Positions 14,530 through 23,053 of a DNA stretch of 24,706 nucleotides are shown here, piece after piece. Under the pieces are notes generated by a model that had not been told where the DNA came from, did not search any database, and saw nothing but the letters and a program-made list of their open reading frames with translations. The position numbers and the translations under genes are program-made. Origin of the DNA: UBA1822 sp963615055 (GTDB lineage Bacteria; Bacillota; Negativicutes; Veillonellales; Dialisteraceae); contig CAVEFO010000027.1 in the NCBI GenBank assembly GCA_963615055.1, positions 1 through 24,706 of the forward strand, given 5' to 3'. Every line of letters begins with the position of its first letter. Within the stretch, counting starts at the first letter, position 1.

Positions 14530-16426
14530 GCAGCATCCCTCCCAACGTCAGCGCAAGCTCCAAAATCACGCAACCCATACAGGCCGTGTACCCGATTCGT
14601 TTCACCCATTCCTCGCCGAACCACGCCTCCATATACCAATTTCGGAGCGTGACCGGCACCACATGACCCGCGACGCCGCGATACGCCGTGTCCTGCCCCA
14701 GATTTTCCCCGGCCAAATTCGTCACGACTTTACGCTTCACACGGCTGTGTTTCCCGAAACGCAGGCACAGGGAAATCAGCAAAATCACCATGATGGACAT
14801 AATCCAAAGATTGCTTTGTGCGATGACGTCCGTCACGACGGGATACGTTTCCGCCAAATACGGCATGACCAAAAATTGGGAAACCAGCGGAAACAGCACG
14901 CAAACCACCAACGTCAGGCCGGACAGAAACCGAAGCGTCATCCATTCGACGGGCACAATCCCGACTTCCCGATTTTCATTCGTCGGGATGTACGTCGTGA
15001 TTTTTCCGAGCCATTTCGTCCAGTAGAACAACGTCGTCGCCGAGCCGAAAACGAGGACAAGAAGCAAAATCGGCTGCCCCGCATCGACAAAGGCTTTCAT
15101 CGCCGCCCATTTGGAAATGAGCATTCCGAACGGCGCGAGAAACATCCCGCAAATCCCAATCACCATACAGAGCGAAAGATGCGGCATCGAATTGAACACG
15201 CCGTCGAAACGTTCCAAATTCCGGCTTCCGAGCTGCTGCTCCGCCGTGCCGACCGTGAGAAACAGGAGACTTTTGGCGACCGCGTGGAAAATGACGATCA
15301 TGATGGCCGTCCACGCCGCTTCAAACGATCCCGTCCCCGCGCAGCAGACGATGAGTCCCAAATTGGAAATCGTCGAATACGCCAAGACTTTTTTCCCGTC
15401 CGATTGCGAAATGGCCGCGCAGGAAGCGAAGAAAAATGTCGCGCCGCCGACCAGCATCGCCATGACGCCGACATGATTATTTCCCATCAGCGGACACAAT
15501 TTGATAATTAAAAATACCCCGGCTTTCACCATCGTGGACGAATGCAAAAGCGCCGACGTCGGCGTGGGCGCCACCATCGCGCCCAAGAGCCAGCCGGAAA
15601 ACGGCATCATCGCCGACTTCGTAAATCCGCAAAAAACGAGAAGCGCCACCGCCGGCTCCACCGGAAGTCCCATGCGACCCAGCGCGATGAGCGCCGAAAG
15701 CTCCACCGTCCCGTACGTCCACCCCATCCATGCGATGGCCAGCGCAAATGCCAGCCCGCCGAACAAATTCATCCACAGCGCTTTGCAGGAATTGTGAATC
15801 GCTTCATTCGTCCCGGAGTATCCGATCAAAAGGAAGGAGCACAGACTCGTCACTTCCCAAAATGTGTACATGAAAAGCAAATTGTTCGACATGACAAGGC
15901 CGAACATCGCCGAAAGGAAAATGAAAACGGTGAAGAAAAAGAAGAAACGGCGATCCGCCACATTCGGGTGATGCCGATGATACGCCGCCATGTACCCCAT
16001 CGAATACACGGCGATGAGACCGCCGATCACGCCGACGATCAAAATCATGATGATGGACAGATGATCGATGACAAAATCGGCCGACGAGACAATTTGCTCA
16101 CCGCCGAACCATTCAAATCCGGCAATCACCGCAAATTGCAAAGCGCCCAAAAGCGCCACCGTCGGCCGATGATATTTCCAAGAAAAATAGCAAATCAATC
16201 CCAAGCAAAGAGCGTCGACCAGCATCAGAAGCAGGTACAATCCTCTCCCAGCCGTCGAAAATCGCATGACTTCTCCAAATCCGTCTACCGCAAGAGCCAC
16301 GGACAAGACGATCATGACCCCCGCCGCCGCCTTCACCAAAAAGCGCCTGGCGCCCTCATCCCGAATGAACAGCAACAAAACGGCCGTCATCAATGGCAGA
16401 CAAAAAAGCAAAATCGGCAGCGTCAT
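14522..16426 (-). CDS. echA: Ech hydrogenase ion-translocating subunit EchA (NuoL-like)
   Basis: A 634-residue antiporter-like membrane protein with about 15 or more predicted transmembrane helices. Conserved proton-channel features are FMYTFWEVTSLCSFLLIG and the lysine-containing TKSAMMPFSGWL, then APTPTSALLHSSTMVKAG. It should pump protons or sodium when ferredoxin electrons reduce protons to hydrogen. The start at 16426 is chosen for GGAGG six bases upstream; an ATG five codons earlier lacks a site. It is the promoter-proximal gene of the ech operon. Confidence 0.94.
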   Translation of the reverse strand: MTLPILLFCLPLMTAVLLLFIRDEGARRFLVKAAAGVMIVLSVALAVDGFGEVMRFSTAGRGLYLLLMLVDALCLGLICYFSWKYHRPTVALLGALQFAVIAGFEWFGGEQIVSSADFVIDHLSIIMILIVGVIGGLIAVYSMGYMAAYHRHHPNVADRRFFFFFTVFIFLSAMFGLVMSNNLLFMYTFWEVTSLCSFLLIGYSGTNEAIHNSCKALWMNLFGGLAFALAIAWMGWTYGTVELSALIALGRMGLPVEPAVALLVFCGFTKSAMMPFSGWLLGAMVAPTPTSALLHSSTMVKAGVFLIIKLCPLMGNNHVGVMAMLVGGATFFFASCAAISQSDGKKVLAYSTISNLGLIVCCAGTGSFEAAWTAIMIVIFHAVAKSLLFLTVGTAEQQLGSRNLERFDGVFNSMPHLSLCMVIGICGMFLAPFGMLISKWAAMKAFVDAGQPILLLVLVFGSATTLFYWTKWLGKITTYIPTNENREVGIVPVEWMTLRFLSGLTLVVCVLFPLVSQFLVMPYLAETYPVVTDVIAQSNLWIMSIMVILLISLCLRFGKHSRVKRKVVTNLAGENLGQDTAYRGVAGHVVPVTLRNWYMEAWFGEEWVKRIGYTACMGCVILELALTLGGMLHV

Positions 16427-16527
16427 CCCGCACCTCCGCAAACAAATCCGGTTTCCGCAAAAGAAACAGATTCAGTGCATACTATTTCTTTTAATTAGTA
16501 TATACATTTCAATATCTTTTGAAAAAT

Positions 16528-16556
16528 ATTATACGTTTATTTATCGCCTTTCGCAA
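16528..16556 (-). promoter_or_regulatory. Near-perfect promoter of the ech-hyp operon
   Basis: On the minus strand, -35 TTGCGA (16556-16551), a 17-bp spacer and a perfect -10 TATAAT (16533-16528). The start near 16521 leaves a leader of about 95 nt. That leader contains a 6-bp dyad ATACTA/TAGTAT at 16479-16501. Confidence 0.88.
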
Positions 16557-16639
16557 GTGAAATGATAAGATTCAATACAATTTTAAGAAACAAATTTTTC
16601 GCCCGTTCTCTCTCGCTCTTTCCGTTTTTTCGGCCGATG

Positions 16640-16648
16640 TGCTATACT
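16640..16648 (+). promoter_or_regulatory. Extended -10 promoter of galE
   Basis: TGCTATACT is an extended -10 element 33 bp before the galE ATG. The -35 region is poor. It is divergent to the ech promoter; the two -10 elements are about 107 bp apart. Confidence 0.6.
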
Positions 16649-16680
16649 TTCCACATCAGAATTTTTATCGGGAGGTTTCT

Positions 16681-17673
16681 ATGAATATTCTTGTCACCGG
16701 CGGTGCCGGCTATATCGGTTCTCACACCGTCCTCGCTTTGGCGGCGGCCGGATTTACGCCCGTCGTCTTCGACAATCTTTCGACCGGCCACGAACAAGCC
16801 GTCCCAAAAGGCGTCACGCTCGTCCGCGGCGACATTCACGACATTGATTTTGTCACTGAGACGCTCCGCCGCTACGACATTGCCGGCGTCATCCATTTCG
16901 CCGCGTCATCTCTTGTCGGCGAATCGATGGAAAATCCGGCCAAATATTATGAAAACAATGTGGAAGGCACGCTTCACCTTTTACTCGGATTGCAAAAAGC
17001 GGGCGTTTCCAAGATCGTTTTCTCCTCCACCGCCGCCGTGTACGGGGAACCGAAGAAAACGCCGATTGAAGAAGATTTCCCACACAATCCGACCAATGTC
17101 TACGGACGCACGAAACTCGTGATTGAGCATATGCTCTCCGATTTCTCCGCCGCTTACGGTCTTCGCTACGTCGCGCTCCGCTACTTCAATGCGGCCGGCG
17201 CGGCAGAGGGCGGCGCCATCGGAGAAGACCACACCCCGGAAACGCATCTCATCCCGCTCATTTTGAAAGCGGCGCAAGGCATGCGCGACCACGTCGCCGT
17301 CTACGGCACGGATTATCCGACAAAGGACGGCACCTGTATCCGCGATTACATTCACGTCACCGATCTCGCCGCCGCCCACGTCTTGGCGATGCGCTATCTC
17401 TTGGACGGCGGCGAGAGCGATATTTTCAATCTGGGCAGCGAAAACGGATTCAGCGTCCGCGAAATGATCGAAACGGCCAAAGCGGTCACAGGCGTCGATT
17501 TCAAAGTGACGGAAGAAGCGCGCCGCGCCGGAGATCCCGCCGTCCTCATCGCCTCGTCGACAAAATGCAAAAAAATCCTAGGCTGGCATCCCATCCATTC
17601 CTCCACAAAAGAAATTTTCGCCTCCGCATGGGCATGGCACAAACAGCATCCCCACGGCTACGATGACAAATAA
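16681..17673 (+). CDS. galE: UDP-glucose 4-epimerase
   Basis: A 330-residue NAD-dependent extended SDR that interconverts UDP-glucose and UDP-galactose, feeding surface polysaccharide and galactose metabolism. The NAD motif is TGGAGYIGSH, the catalytic Ser is in FSSTAAVYG, and the YxxxK pair is in NVYGRTK. The C-terminal DxxRRAGDP-like region reads EARRAGDPAVLIAS. The start at 16681 is set by GGGAGG six bases upstream; the frame stays open 14 codons further up without family similarity. It is single, ended by a bidirectional terminator shared with trpF. Confidence 0.96.
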   Translation: MNILVTGGAGYIGSHTVLALAAAGFTPVVFDNLSTGHEQAVPKGVTLVRGDIHDIDFVTETLRRYDIAGVIHFAASSLVGESMENPAKYYENNVEGTLHLLLGLQKAGVSKIVFSSTAAVYGEPKKTPIEEDFPHNPTNVYGRTKLVIEHMLSDFSAAYGLRYVALRYFNAAGAAEGGAIGEDHTPETHLIPLILKAAQGMRDHVAVYGTDYPTKDGTCIRDYIHVTDLAAAHVLAMRYLLDGGESDIFNLGSENGFSVREMIETAKAVTGVDFKVTEEARRAGDPAVLIASSTKCKKILGWHPIHSSTKEIFASAWAWHKQHPHGYDDK

Positions 17674-17680
17674 AGCAGAA

Positions 17681-17730
17681 ATCAAAAAGCACCGCTCTCT
17701 CCGATATCGGACAAAGCGGTGCTTTTGATT
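17681..17730. terminator. Bidirectional terminator between galE and trpF
   Basis: A stem of about 15 bp with one bulged A (ATCAAAAAGCACCGCT at 17681-17696 and AGCGGTGCTTTTGAT at 17715-17729) encloses a second palindrome CCGATATCGG. T-runs flank it on each strand. It lies between convergent genes. Confidence 0.9.
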
Positions 17731-17738
17731 TATGTTTT

Positions 17739-18347
17739 TTAGAAACGGGTGCTTTCCTTTCGCACCGTCTCCACAAGCCGTCTCATTTTCTCCGGATCCT
17801 TTCGTCCGTCCGTCTCCGCGCCGGTCGAAATATCCACCGCGTAAGGATGATAAGACAGCGCTTCCTCGATATTGGCAAAACCGATACCGCCGGCCAGAAA
17901 CCACGGCTTGGGAATCTCCGGAATCCGCGTCCAATCAAAGGCGCGCCCCGTCCCACCGCGTCCGTTGTCCAAGAGCAGAAATTCCGCCGCCGTCGCGCCC
18001 GCCCGCGCTACTTCCTCGCCTGTCTTGACAGAAACGACTCGAATGAACGGCACGGAAATTTCTTTTTTGAGCGCGGTCAGATATGCTTCCGATTCTTCTC
18101 CGTGAAGCTGGACACATTGAATCGTGCCGGCGCGGACCAAATCCACGATATGCCGGGAATCGTCATTGGCAAAAACGCCGACGAGCGGAATTGCAAGAGA
18201 AAGCGTCCGCCGAATCGCCGCTGCCATATCATCCGACACAAAATGACGGCCGCGATCAAAGACGATGCCGACGAAATCCGGACGCGCCGCATTGGCCGCT
18301 TCCGCCTCTTCGACAGACGTCAATCCGCAAATTTTGATTTTCGTCAT
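17739..18347 (-). CDS. trpF: Phosphoribosylanthranilate isomerase
   Basis: A 202-residue TIM-barrel enzyme of tryptophan synthesis that converts phosphoribosylanthranilate to CdRP. Motifs are KICGLT with the catalytic Cys, VQLHG, GGTGRAFDW and LAGGI, and a general-acid Asp in AVDISTGAE. The usual DxSSGxE motif reads DISTGAE here. AAAGGGG lies upstream, and the ATG overlaps the preceding gene's stop (ATGA). No other trp genes are nearby, so it is an orphan downstream of ftsW. Confidence 0.94.
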   Translation of the reverse strand: MTKIKICGLTSVEEAEAANAARPDFVGIVFDRGRHFVSDDMAAAIRRTLSLAIPLVGVFANDDSRHIVDLVRAGTIQCVQLHGEESEAYLTALKKEISVPFIRVVSVKTGEEVARAGATAAEFLLLDNGRGGTGRAFDWTRIPEIPKPWFLAGGIGFANIEEALSYHPYAVDISTGAETDGRKDPEKMRRLVETVRKESTRF

Positions 18348-18676
18348 CGCCGCCCCTTTCGAAACACCACGCGCATCCGATCCGCTGCCGCCAGAATACT
18401 GTCCGCGCCGCCGCCCGCATAGAAAAGGAGCGCCGCCTCATATAAAATTTGTAATTTCTCTTTTGTTTCCGCGGGCAAGGAACCCGTTTCCGCATCCAAA
18501 GGAATGGCCGCCTCTTGCGGCGTGACAAGGACCGTCTCGCAGCGTTTCCCGTAAAAGGAAATCAAATCTCCGTCCGAAAGGCGCACAATGACAGCGCCTT
18601 CGCGTCTCTCCCGAAGCCCTTTGGCCGCCACCGCTCCCGCCGCATCCGGCGTGCTCGCAAAATCGATGTACCGCAT
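18344..18676 (-). CDS. Small protein of unknown function between ftsW and trpF
   Basis: A 110-residue protein I do not recognise. It has no signal peptide or clear membrane helix. It is mixed alpha/beta in appearance, with an Ala-rich C-terminal helix ending in basic residues (RMRVVFRKGRR). Its stop overlaps the trpF start by four bases, and it begins 12 bp after ftsW, so it is expressed with both. The upstream ribosome binding site is weak and closely spaced. Confidence 0.65.
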   Translation of the reverse strand: MRYIDFASTPDAAGAVAAKGLRERREGAVIVRLSDGDLISFYGKRCETVLVTPQEAAIPLDAETGSLPAETKEKLQILYEAALLFYAGGGADSILAAADRMRVVFRKGRR

Positions 18677-18688
18677 TCCGCCTGCCCG

Positions 18689-19978
18689 TCACGAAATATG
18701 AAATGTCCCGCCGGCCACGTCCGACAATTTGCGCCACGGCACCTCCGCTGCCAACTTTTCTTCACGCGCCCGTTCTTTCTTCTCGTTTTCCCGCACCGCG
18801 CCGATGATGAGACCCACTGCCGCCAGATTCGTCCAAAGCGCCGTCCCGCCGTAGCTGATGAAAGGAAGAGGCACGCCGGTCACCGGGAAACAGCCGAGCA
18901 CCATCGCCATATTCAAGATGCCCTGCACGCCGATTAAAAGCGAACAGCCGTAGACAATCAGCGCGCCGCGCACATCCCGCATCCCCGCACCCAATCGAAA
19001 TCCGACGAAAATCAGCGCCAAAAAGAGAAGAACGACAAAAGCCGCCGGGAAAAATCCCCACTCTTGGCACCAGACCGCAAACGCGAAATCCGTGTGCTGC
19101 TCCGGCAAATAATAAAATTTGGCCAATCCGTTTCCCGCGCCCTGCCCGAAAAGCCCGCCGGATCCCACCGCGATGAGACTCTGCAACGTCTGGTAGCCGA
19201 TGCCTTCCGGATACTGCTCGTAATACAAAAACGCCGTGAATCGCTGCATTCGATACGGCTCAAAAACGGCGAGCGCCAAAAGCGAAACCGTCGCCACGAC
19301 GCCGGTCAGCGTCACATCCCGACGAATCGTTTCCCCGCTCTCCGCAAAAAAATACAAAAATACGGGAAACATCAAAATCAAAACCGCCGTCCCCATATCC
19401 GGCTGAAACAGGACCAGCCCCGCATAAAGAAGCGGGAGAAAGAGCGCGCCGTAATTCGTCAGGACCTCACCCCACGTTTCCTCCGGCCGCGTCCCCAGCG
19501 CTTTTTGCAAAATGCCCAGACACAGCGTGCTTTCTTTCCCGCGCAAAATCCGCGCCGTCAATTTTTCGGACGCCCAAAGGATGGCCGCGATTTTGGCCAG
19601 CTCCGACGGCTGGAACGAAAAGAGTCCCAGATTGATCCAGCGCCGCGCCCCATTGACCTCTTGCCCCGCGAGCGGCACCAGCAAAAGAAGAAACAGCGTC
19701 CCGAGCGCCAAAAGCAGCAATCCCGTCCGGCTCTTGGCAAAAGAAAAGCCGAAAGGCGTCGCGGCAAATGCCATAATCAGCAAGCCGCCGGCCAGCATGA
19801 CCATGTGCTTGGCCAGCGTCTGGTACGAACTCGCGCCCTCCTCCATATTCATGTACGCCGTCGTGCTCGACACATTAAAGCAGCCGACCGCGACGAGCAC
19901 GACGACGACAAGCAGAAACAGGCGCAAAAGGGCGCCCGAACCCTTCACGGCTCCGGTTTTTGGGCCACGAGACGACAT
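18689..19978 (-). CDS. ftsW: SEDS-family peptidoglycan polymerase, FtsW type
   Basis: A 429-residue polytopic membrane protein with about ten helices that polymerises lipid II, normally with a class B PBP at the division septum. SEDS marks are WINLGLFSFQPSELAK, LFQPDMGTA with the catalytic-type Asp, LPEQHTDFAFAV and TGVPLPFISYGGTA. The start at 19978 has AAAGGGGA eight bases upstream but overlaps trmB by 34 bp. A GTG at 19948 would give a GTGA overlap and a 419-residue protein, with a ribosome binding site only two bases away. RodA or SpoVE cannot be fully excluded, as no division cluster is nearby. Confidence 0.88.
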   Translation of the reverse strand: MSSRGPKTGAVKGSGALLRLFLLVVVVLVAVGCFNVSSTTAYMNMEEGASSYQTLAKHMVMLAGGLLIMAFAATPFGFSFAKSRTGLLLLALGTLFLLLLVPLAGQEVNGARRWINLGLFSFQPSELAKIAAILWASEKLTARILRGKESTLCLGILQKALGTRPEETWGEVLTNYGALFLPLLYAGLVLFQPDMGTAVLILMFPVFLYFFAESGETIRRDVTLTGVVATVSLLALAVFEPYRMQRFTAFLYYEQYPEGIGYQTLQSLIAVGSGGLFGQGAGNGLAKFYYLPEQHTDFAFAVWCQEWGFFPAAFVVLLFLALIFVGFRLGAGMRDVRGALIVYGCSLLIGVQGILNMAMVLGCFPVTGVPLPFISYGGTALWTNLAAVGLIIGAVRENEKKERAREEKLAAEVPWRKLSDVAGGTFHIS

Positions 19979-20601
19979 ATCGTGTTCCCCTTTCGTGAAA
20001 ATTTCTCTTCATACTCCGTCATGGCATCCCCATCGGCGGGATGGGCGTGCAAATCCAGTGTGAGCGACGACATCTTCCACTTCCGCGCGGCCAATTCCTC
20101 CACCGTGAAAGCGAAAAGACCGCGATTATCCGTTTTGAAGACCAGCCGCCCGCCCTTTGCCAAAAGCGATGCATAGTGATCCAAATTCTCTCGATACGTC
20201 AGGCGCCTTTTATAATGCCGCGCCTTCGGCCACGGATCGGAGAAATTCAAAAAGAGACCGTCGATTTCACCCGGCGCGAAAATCGTTTCCAAATCCTTCG
20301 CGTCCACTAAAAGCAACCGAACATTTTCAAGCGGCGTCTCTGATTCCGCCGTTTTTTTTGCGGCATAATACATCACGCCCTGTTCCCGCTCAATCCCGAC
20401 GAAATTCGCATCGGGCCGCATAGCTGCCATCCGGGAAATAAATTGCCCCTTCCCCGTCCCCAGCTCGACATACAGCGGCCGCTCCGGATGCGGAAACAAA
20501 TTCCGCCAATGCCCGGCGATACCCTCCGGCACCTCCAAGAACAAAATATCCCGATATTGTAAAATCGCTTCCTCAATCCAAGCTTTTCTGCGAAGACGCA
20601 T
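19945..20601 (-). CDS. trmB: tRNA (guanine-N7-)-methyltransferase
   Basis: A 218-residue SAM-dependent enzyme that methylates G46 in the tRNA variable loop. The SAM motif is VELGTGKGQF, then GIEREQG, and the family signature LNFSDPWPKARHYKRRL is intact. The late RLVFKTDNRGLFAF is also typical. AAGGAG lies five bases before the ATG. It is 53 bp after the phosphoethanolamine-transferase gene and overlaps ftsW. Confidence 0.95.
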   Translation of the reverse strand: MRLRRKAWIEEAILQYRDILFLEVPEGIAGHWRNLFPHPERPLYVELGTGKGQFISRMAAMRPDANFVGIEREQGVMYYAAKKTAESETPLENVRLLLVDAKDLETIFAPGEIDGLFLNFSDPWPKARHYKRRLTYRENLDHYASLLAKGGRLVFKTDNRGLFAFTVEELAARKWKMSSLTLDLHAHPADGDAMTEYEEKFSRKGNTICRLVAQKPEP

Positions 20602-20654
20602 GGTGACTCCTTCATTTAATAATACCTATATTGCAAGACGACCGTTTCCGATTC

Positions 20655-22544
20655 CTACCCATCTTCCGGAAAACGAAACTCCGCCAGTTTCCCTTCCCAA
20701 TCGCCCAAGCCTTCCTCGTCCTTGTCGAGCCAGATATTTCCGTGCATTGTCATCAACATTCCCGGCAATTTGTCAAACGCACCGAAGAGATCGCAGCCGG
20801 AATCGTAATGCACCGCCTTGATGCCCATAAAGCCCAGCATCGTGTCATAAATCATATCATTCGTGAAAGCTGTGTGCCGCCGGACGCGCATCATCTCATA
20901 CGTTTCCGGATACAGCTCGATATACCGATCCGATGTGTACGTCCACAGCGGCACATGTACCATCGCGAAATCAAACATATCCGCATTGTGCCCCGGCCGC
21001 TCGCAGACCTTATCCCCGTGGTCCGAGAAATACAAAATCCCATCCGCATCGAGCCGATCCACCGCGACCTCCGTCAGCTGCCGCAGCACTTCGTCATTGT
21101 AATACACCGTATTGTCGTACTCGTCCGTCATGATTTCTTCCTTCGTCCGCTGCCGGTCACAATCGAAAGGATACCGATAATATTCCTTCGGATACCGATC
21201 CCAGTAGCTGATATGGCTGCCCATCAAATGCACGATGATGAGCTGCCGCCGATTCTCCGGATCGACTTTCTCCAGATACGGCACCAACGCCTCGTCGTAG
21301 TCTTTCGTGATGACCTTCGTCCCGATGTACTCATTCACCCAATATTGCTCGTCGCACACCGACCCGATGGCACCAATCGGCGTGTCCCACACCCCGTAGC
21401 GCGACTGATTGGAGATCCAAGTCGTCTTGAAACCGGCCGCCCGCGCCATATCCACCAAAGAAAACGCATCCGAAAGGCGCATATCGTTGTACTGATTCTT
21501 CTCCGTCAGTGCGTACGTCAGCACATGCACCGTCTGCGTGTAGCAAGCATACGCCCGATCAAAGAACGTGAAATGATAATCCCACACCGCGTCCGATTGA
21601 AACGGCGTATTCGCGCGAGGGTACCCATACACATTCATATGGTCGCGATTCAGCGATTCCCCGATGACAAGCACATACACCCCATCCGGCACCGCCGCCA
21701 ATTCCTCCAAAATCGCCGGGTTCTTGATTTTCCGGCTCTTATGGTCGGACACAATCATCTGGTATTCGACAAAACTCAAAAGCGTTTCATGCGCCTTCCA
21801 CACCGCCGTGGACAGCAACGTCCCCGAAAATGAAAATCCCGTACAAAAAATATTCAGCAAGGCGAAGAAACCGAGAAATATTTTCTCCTCCGCCGCCAAA
21901 CGAAACGGACTCGCAAAGCAATATGTCGACAGGCGGAAACAGAAAAAAACAATCCCCAAGAGCAAAAGCACACCGAAGAAAAGCGCGCCGCCGGATAAAT
22001 TTACTTCGATAAATTCGCGCGTTTCCTCTGCGTTCGTCTGCGCCAAAGCCAGCAACATATTTTCGGAAACCAGCGCCCCGGATACGTCAAAATAGCCGAT
22101 GTAAACGAAACGAATCAGCACGTAAAGCAGCACGGCCGCCGCAAAAACACCGCGCCACACCCGGCAAAACGGACGGGGACACAGCCAGCCGACCGCGAGC
22201 CCCGACGCCAAAAGTCCCAGCGCCAAAGCGACCTCCGCAATCGTTTCCTCCATATTGATTGCATCCAAAGAAATCGAAGTCGCCAGATACGGCACGATGA
22301 ACGCGCACACAAAAAACACCGCCAGCATCGCCGAAAGCGACACGCCCGCCGTCCGCTGTTTCTTTTGGATAAAAACCGCTGCCGCAAACGCAATCTGCGC
22401 CAAAAACAGAAGCAAAAGCCCAGAAGACTCCGCATTCCACCCGCCGGCCGCGCCGAAAATCCACACGCCCCAAAACGCCGCGGCAAACAACAAAAGCATC
22501 AAAAGCGCCCAGCGCCCCGCCACGTGCCTTGCATATTCAAACAT
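20655..22544 (-). CDS. Phosphoethanolamine transferase-like sulfatase-fold membrane protein (EptA family)
   Basis: A 629-residue protein with about five N-terminal transmembrane helices (to about residue 215) and a large periplasmic alkaline-phosphatase-fold domain. Metal and catalytic signatures are VIGESLNRDHMNVYGYPR (about residue 295), a probable nucleophile Thr in CYTQTVHVLTYAL (about 336), and YFSDHGDKV (about 507) followed by a His-containing loop. It would transfer phosphoethanolamine from phosphatidylethanolamine to lipid A or another envelope glycan; acceptor unknown. The start at 22544 is preferred because the open frame upstream reads through tandem repeats and antisense to ybaK; an ATG at 22583 is an alternative. 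Confidence 0.87.
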   Translation of the reverse strand: MFEYARHVAGRWALLMLLLFAAAFWGVWIFGAAGGWNAESSGLLLLFLAQIAFAAAVFIQKKQRTAGVSLSAMLAVFFVCAFIVPYLATSISLDAINMEETIAEVALALGLLASGLAVGWLCPRPFCRVWRGVFAAAVLLYVLIRFVYIGYFDVSGALVSENMLLALAQTNAEETREFIEVNLSGGALFFGVLLLLGIVFFCFRLSTYCFASPFRLAAEEKIFLGFFALLNIFCTGFSFSGTLLSTAVWKAHETLLSFVEYQMIVSDHKSRKIKNPAILEELAAVPDGVYVLVIGESLNRDHMNVYGYPRANTPFQSDAVWDYHFTFFDRAYACYTQTVHVLTYALTEKNQYNDMRLSDAFSLVDMARAAGFKTTWISNQSRYGVWDTPIGAIGSVCDEQYWVNEYIGTKVITKDYDEALVPYLEKVDPENRRQLIIVHLMGSHISYWDRYPKEYYRYPFDCDRQRTKEEIMTDEYDNTVYYNDEVLRQLTEVAVDRLDADGILYFSDHGDKVCERPGHNADMFDFAMVHVPLWTYTSDRYIELYPETYEMMRVRRHTAFTNDMIYDTMLGFMGIKAVHYDSGCDLFGAFDKLPGMLMTMHGNIWLDKDEEGLGDWEGKLAEFRFPEDG

Positions 22545-22596
22545 ACAAACGATTGATTCTCCGTATTTCCAATCCAAGTCCATCCATATATGAAAT

Positions 22597-22602
22597 ATTG
22601 TA
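22597..22602 (-). promoter_or_regulatory. Possible -10 element of the phosphoethanolamine-transferase gene
   Basis: TACAAT on the minus strand lies about 53 bp upstream of the chosen start codon. No convincing -35 is seen at normal spacing, so this is weakly supported. Confidence 0.4.
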
Positions 22603-22624
22603 CCACATCGCGAAAAGAACTCTC

Positions 22625-22653
22625 TTGACAAAAATCCGCCCGCCGCGTAGGCT
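22625..22653 (+). promoter_or_regulatory. Candidate plus-strand promoter upstream of the tandem repeats and ybaK
   Basis: A perfect -35 TTGACA (22625-22630), a 17-bp spacer and a poor -10 TAGGCT (22648-22653). If used, the ybaK transcript would have a leader of about 390 nt that includes the whole 71-bp repeat array. Confidence 0.45.
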
Positions 22654-22661
22654 AAAAAAGA

Positions 22662-23013
22662 GAATGAGGAGCAGGACTTTGTAGTTGCTTTCCTTTTGGC
22701 GGCATTTGAGACGAGTCGCTTTTCGCTGATAGGAATGGGGAGCCGGACTTTTTGGTGCCTTTCCTTTTGGCGGCATTTGAGACGAGTTGCTTTTCGCTGA
22801 TAGAAATGGGAAGCCGGGCTTTGTGGCGGCTTTCCTTTTGGCGGCATTTGAGCGGAATTACTTTCTGCTGATAGGAATGGGGAGCCGTCTTTTTGGCTGC
22901 TTTCCTTTTGGCGGCATTTGAGACGAGTTGCTTTTCGCTGATAGGAATGGGGAGCCGGGCTTTTGGGCCGCTTTCCTTTTGGCGGCATTTGAGCGGAATT
23001 CCTTTCTGCTGAA
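22662..23013. repeat. 71-bp tandem repeat array, five units
   Basis: Five units start with CTTTCCTTTTGGCGGCATTT at 22688, 22759, 22830, 22900 and 22971, giving a period of 70-71 bp, plus a partial unit at the left edge. Units come in two types, differing after TTTGAG: ACGAG(T/C)(T/C)GCTTTTC in units 1, 2 and 4, and CGGAATT(A/C)CTTTCT in units 3 and 5. The array fills the region between the divergent promoters and ybaK; no gene is supported inside it, although two minus-strand frames stay open through it because of its period. Confidence 0.92.
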
Positions 23014-23053
23014 TTTAAGAAAAAGAAAACCGGAAAAGAAAGAAGGAACCAAC

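Noticed and set aside
14432..16498. Long plus-strand open frames over echA
   Set aside because: They are antisense to an intact NuoL-like gene and rich in Arg, His and Gln, as expected of reverse-frame shadows in GC-rich DNA.
20631..21833. 400-residue plus-strand open frame
   Set aside because: It is antisense to the well-supported phosphoethanolamine-transferase gene and has a His/Arg/Ile-rich composition typical of a shadow frame.
22662..23013. CRISPR-like array
   Set aside because: The whole 71-bp unit is conserved and there are no unique spacers of constant length, so it is a plain tandem repeat.
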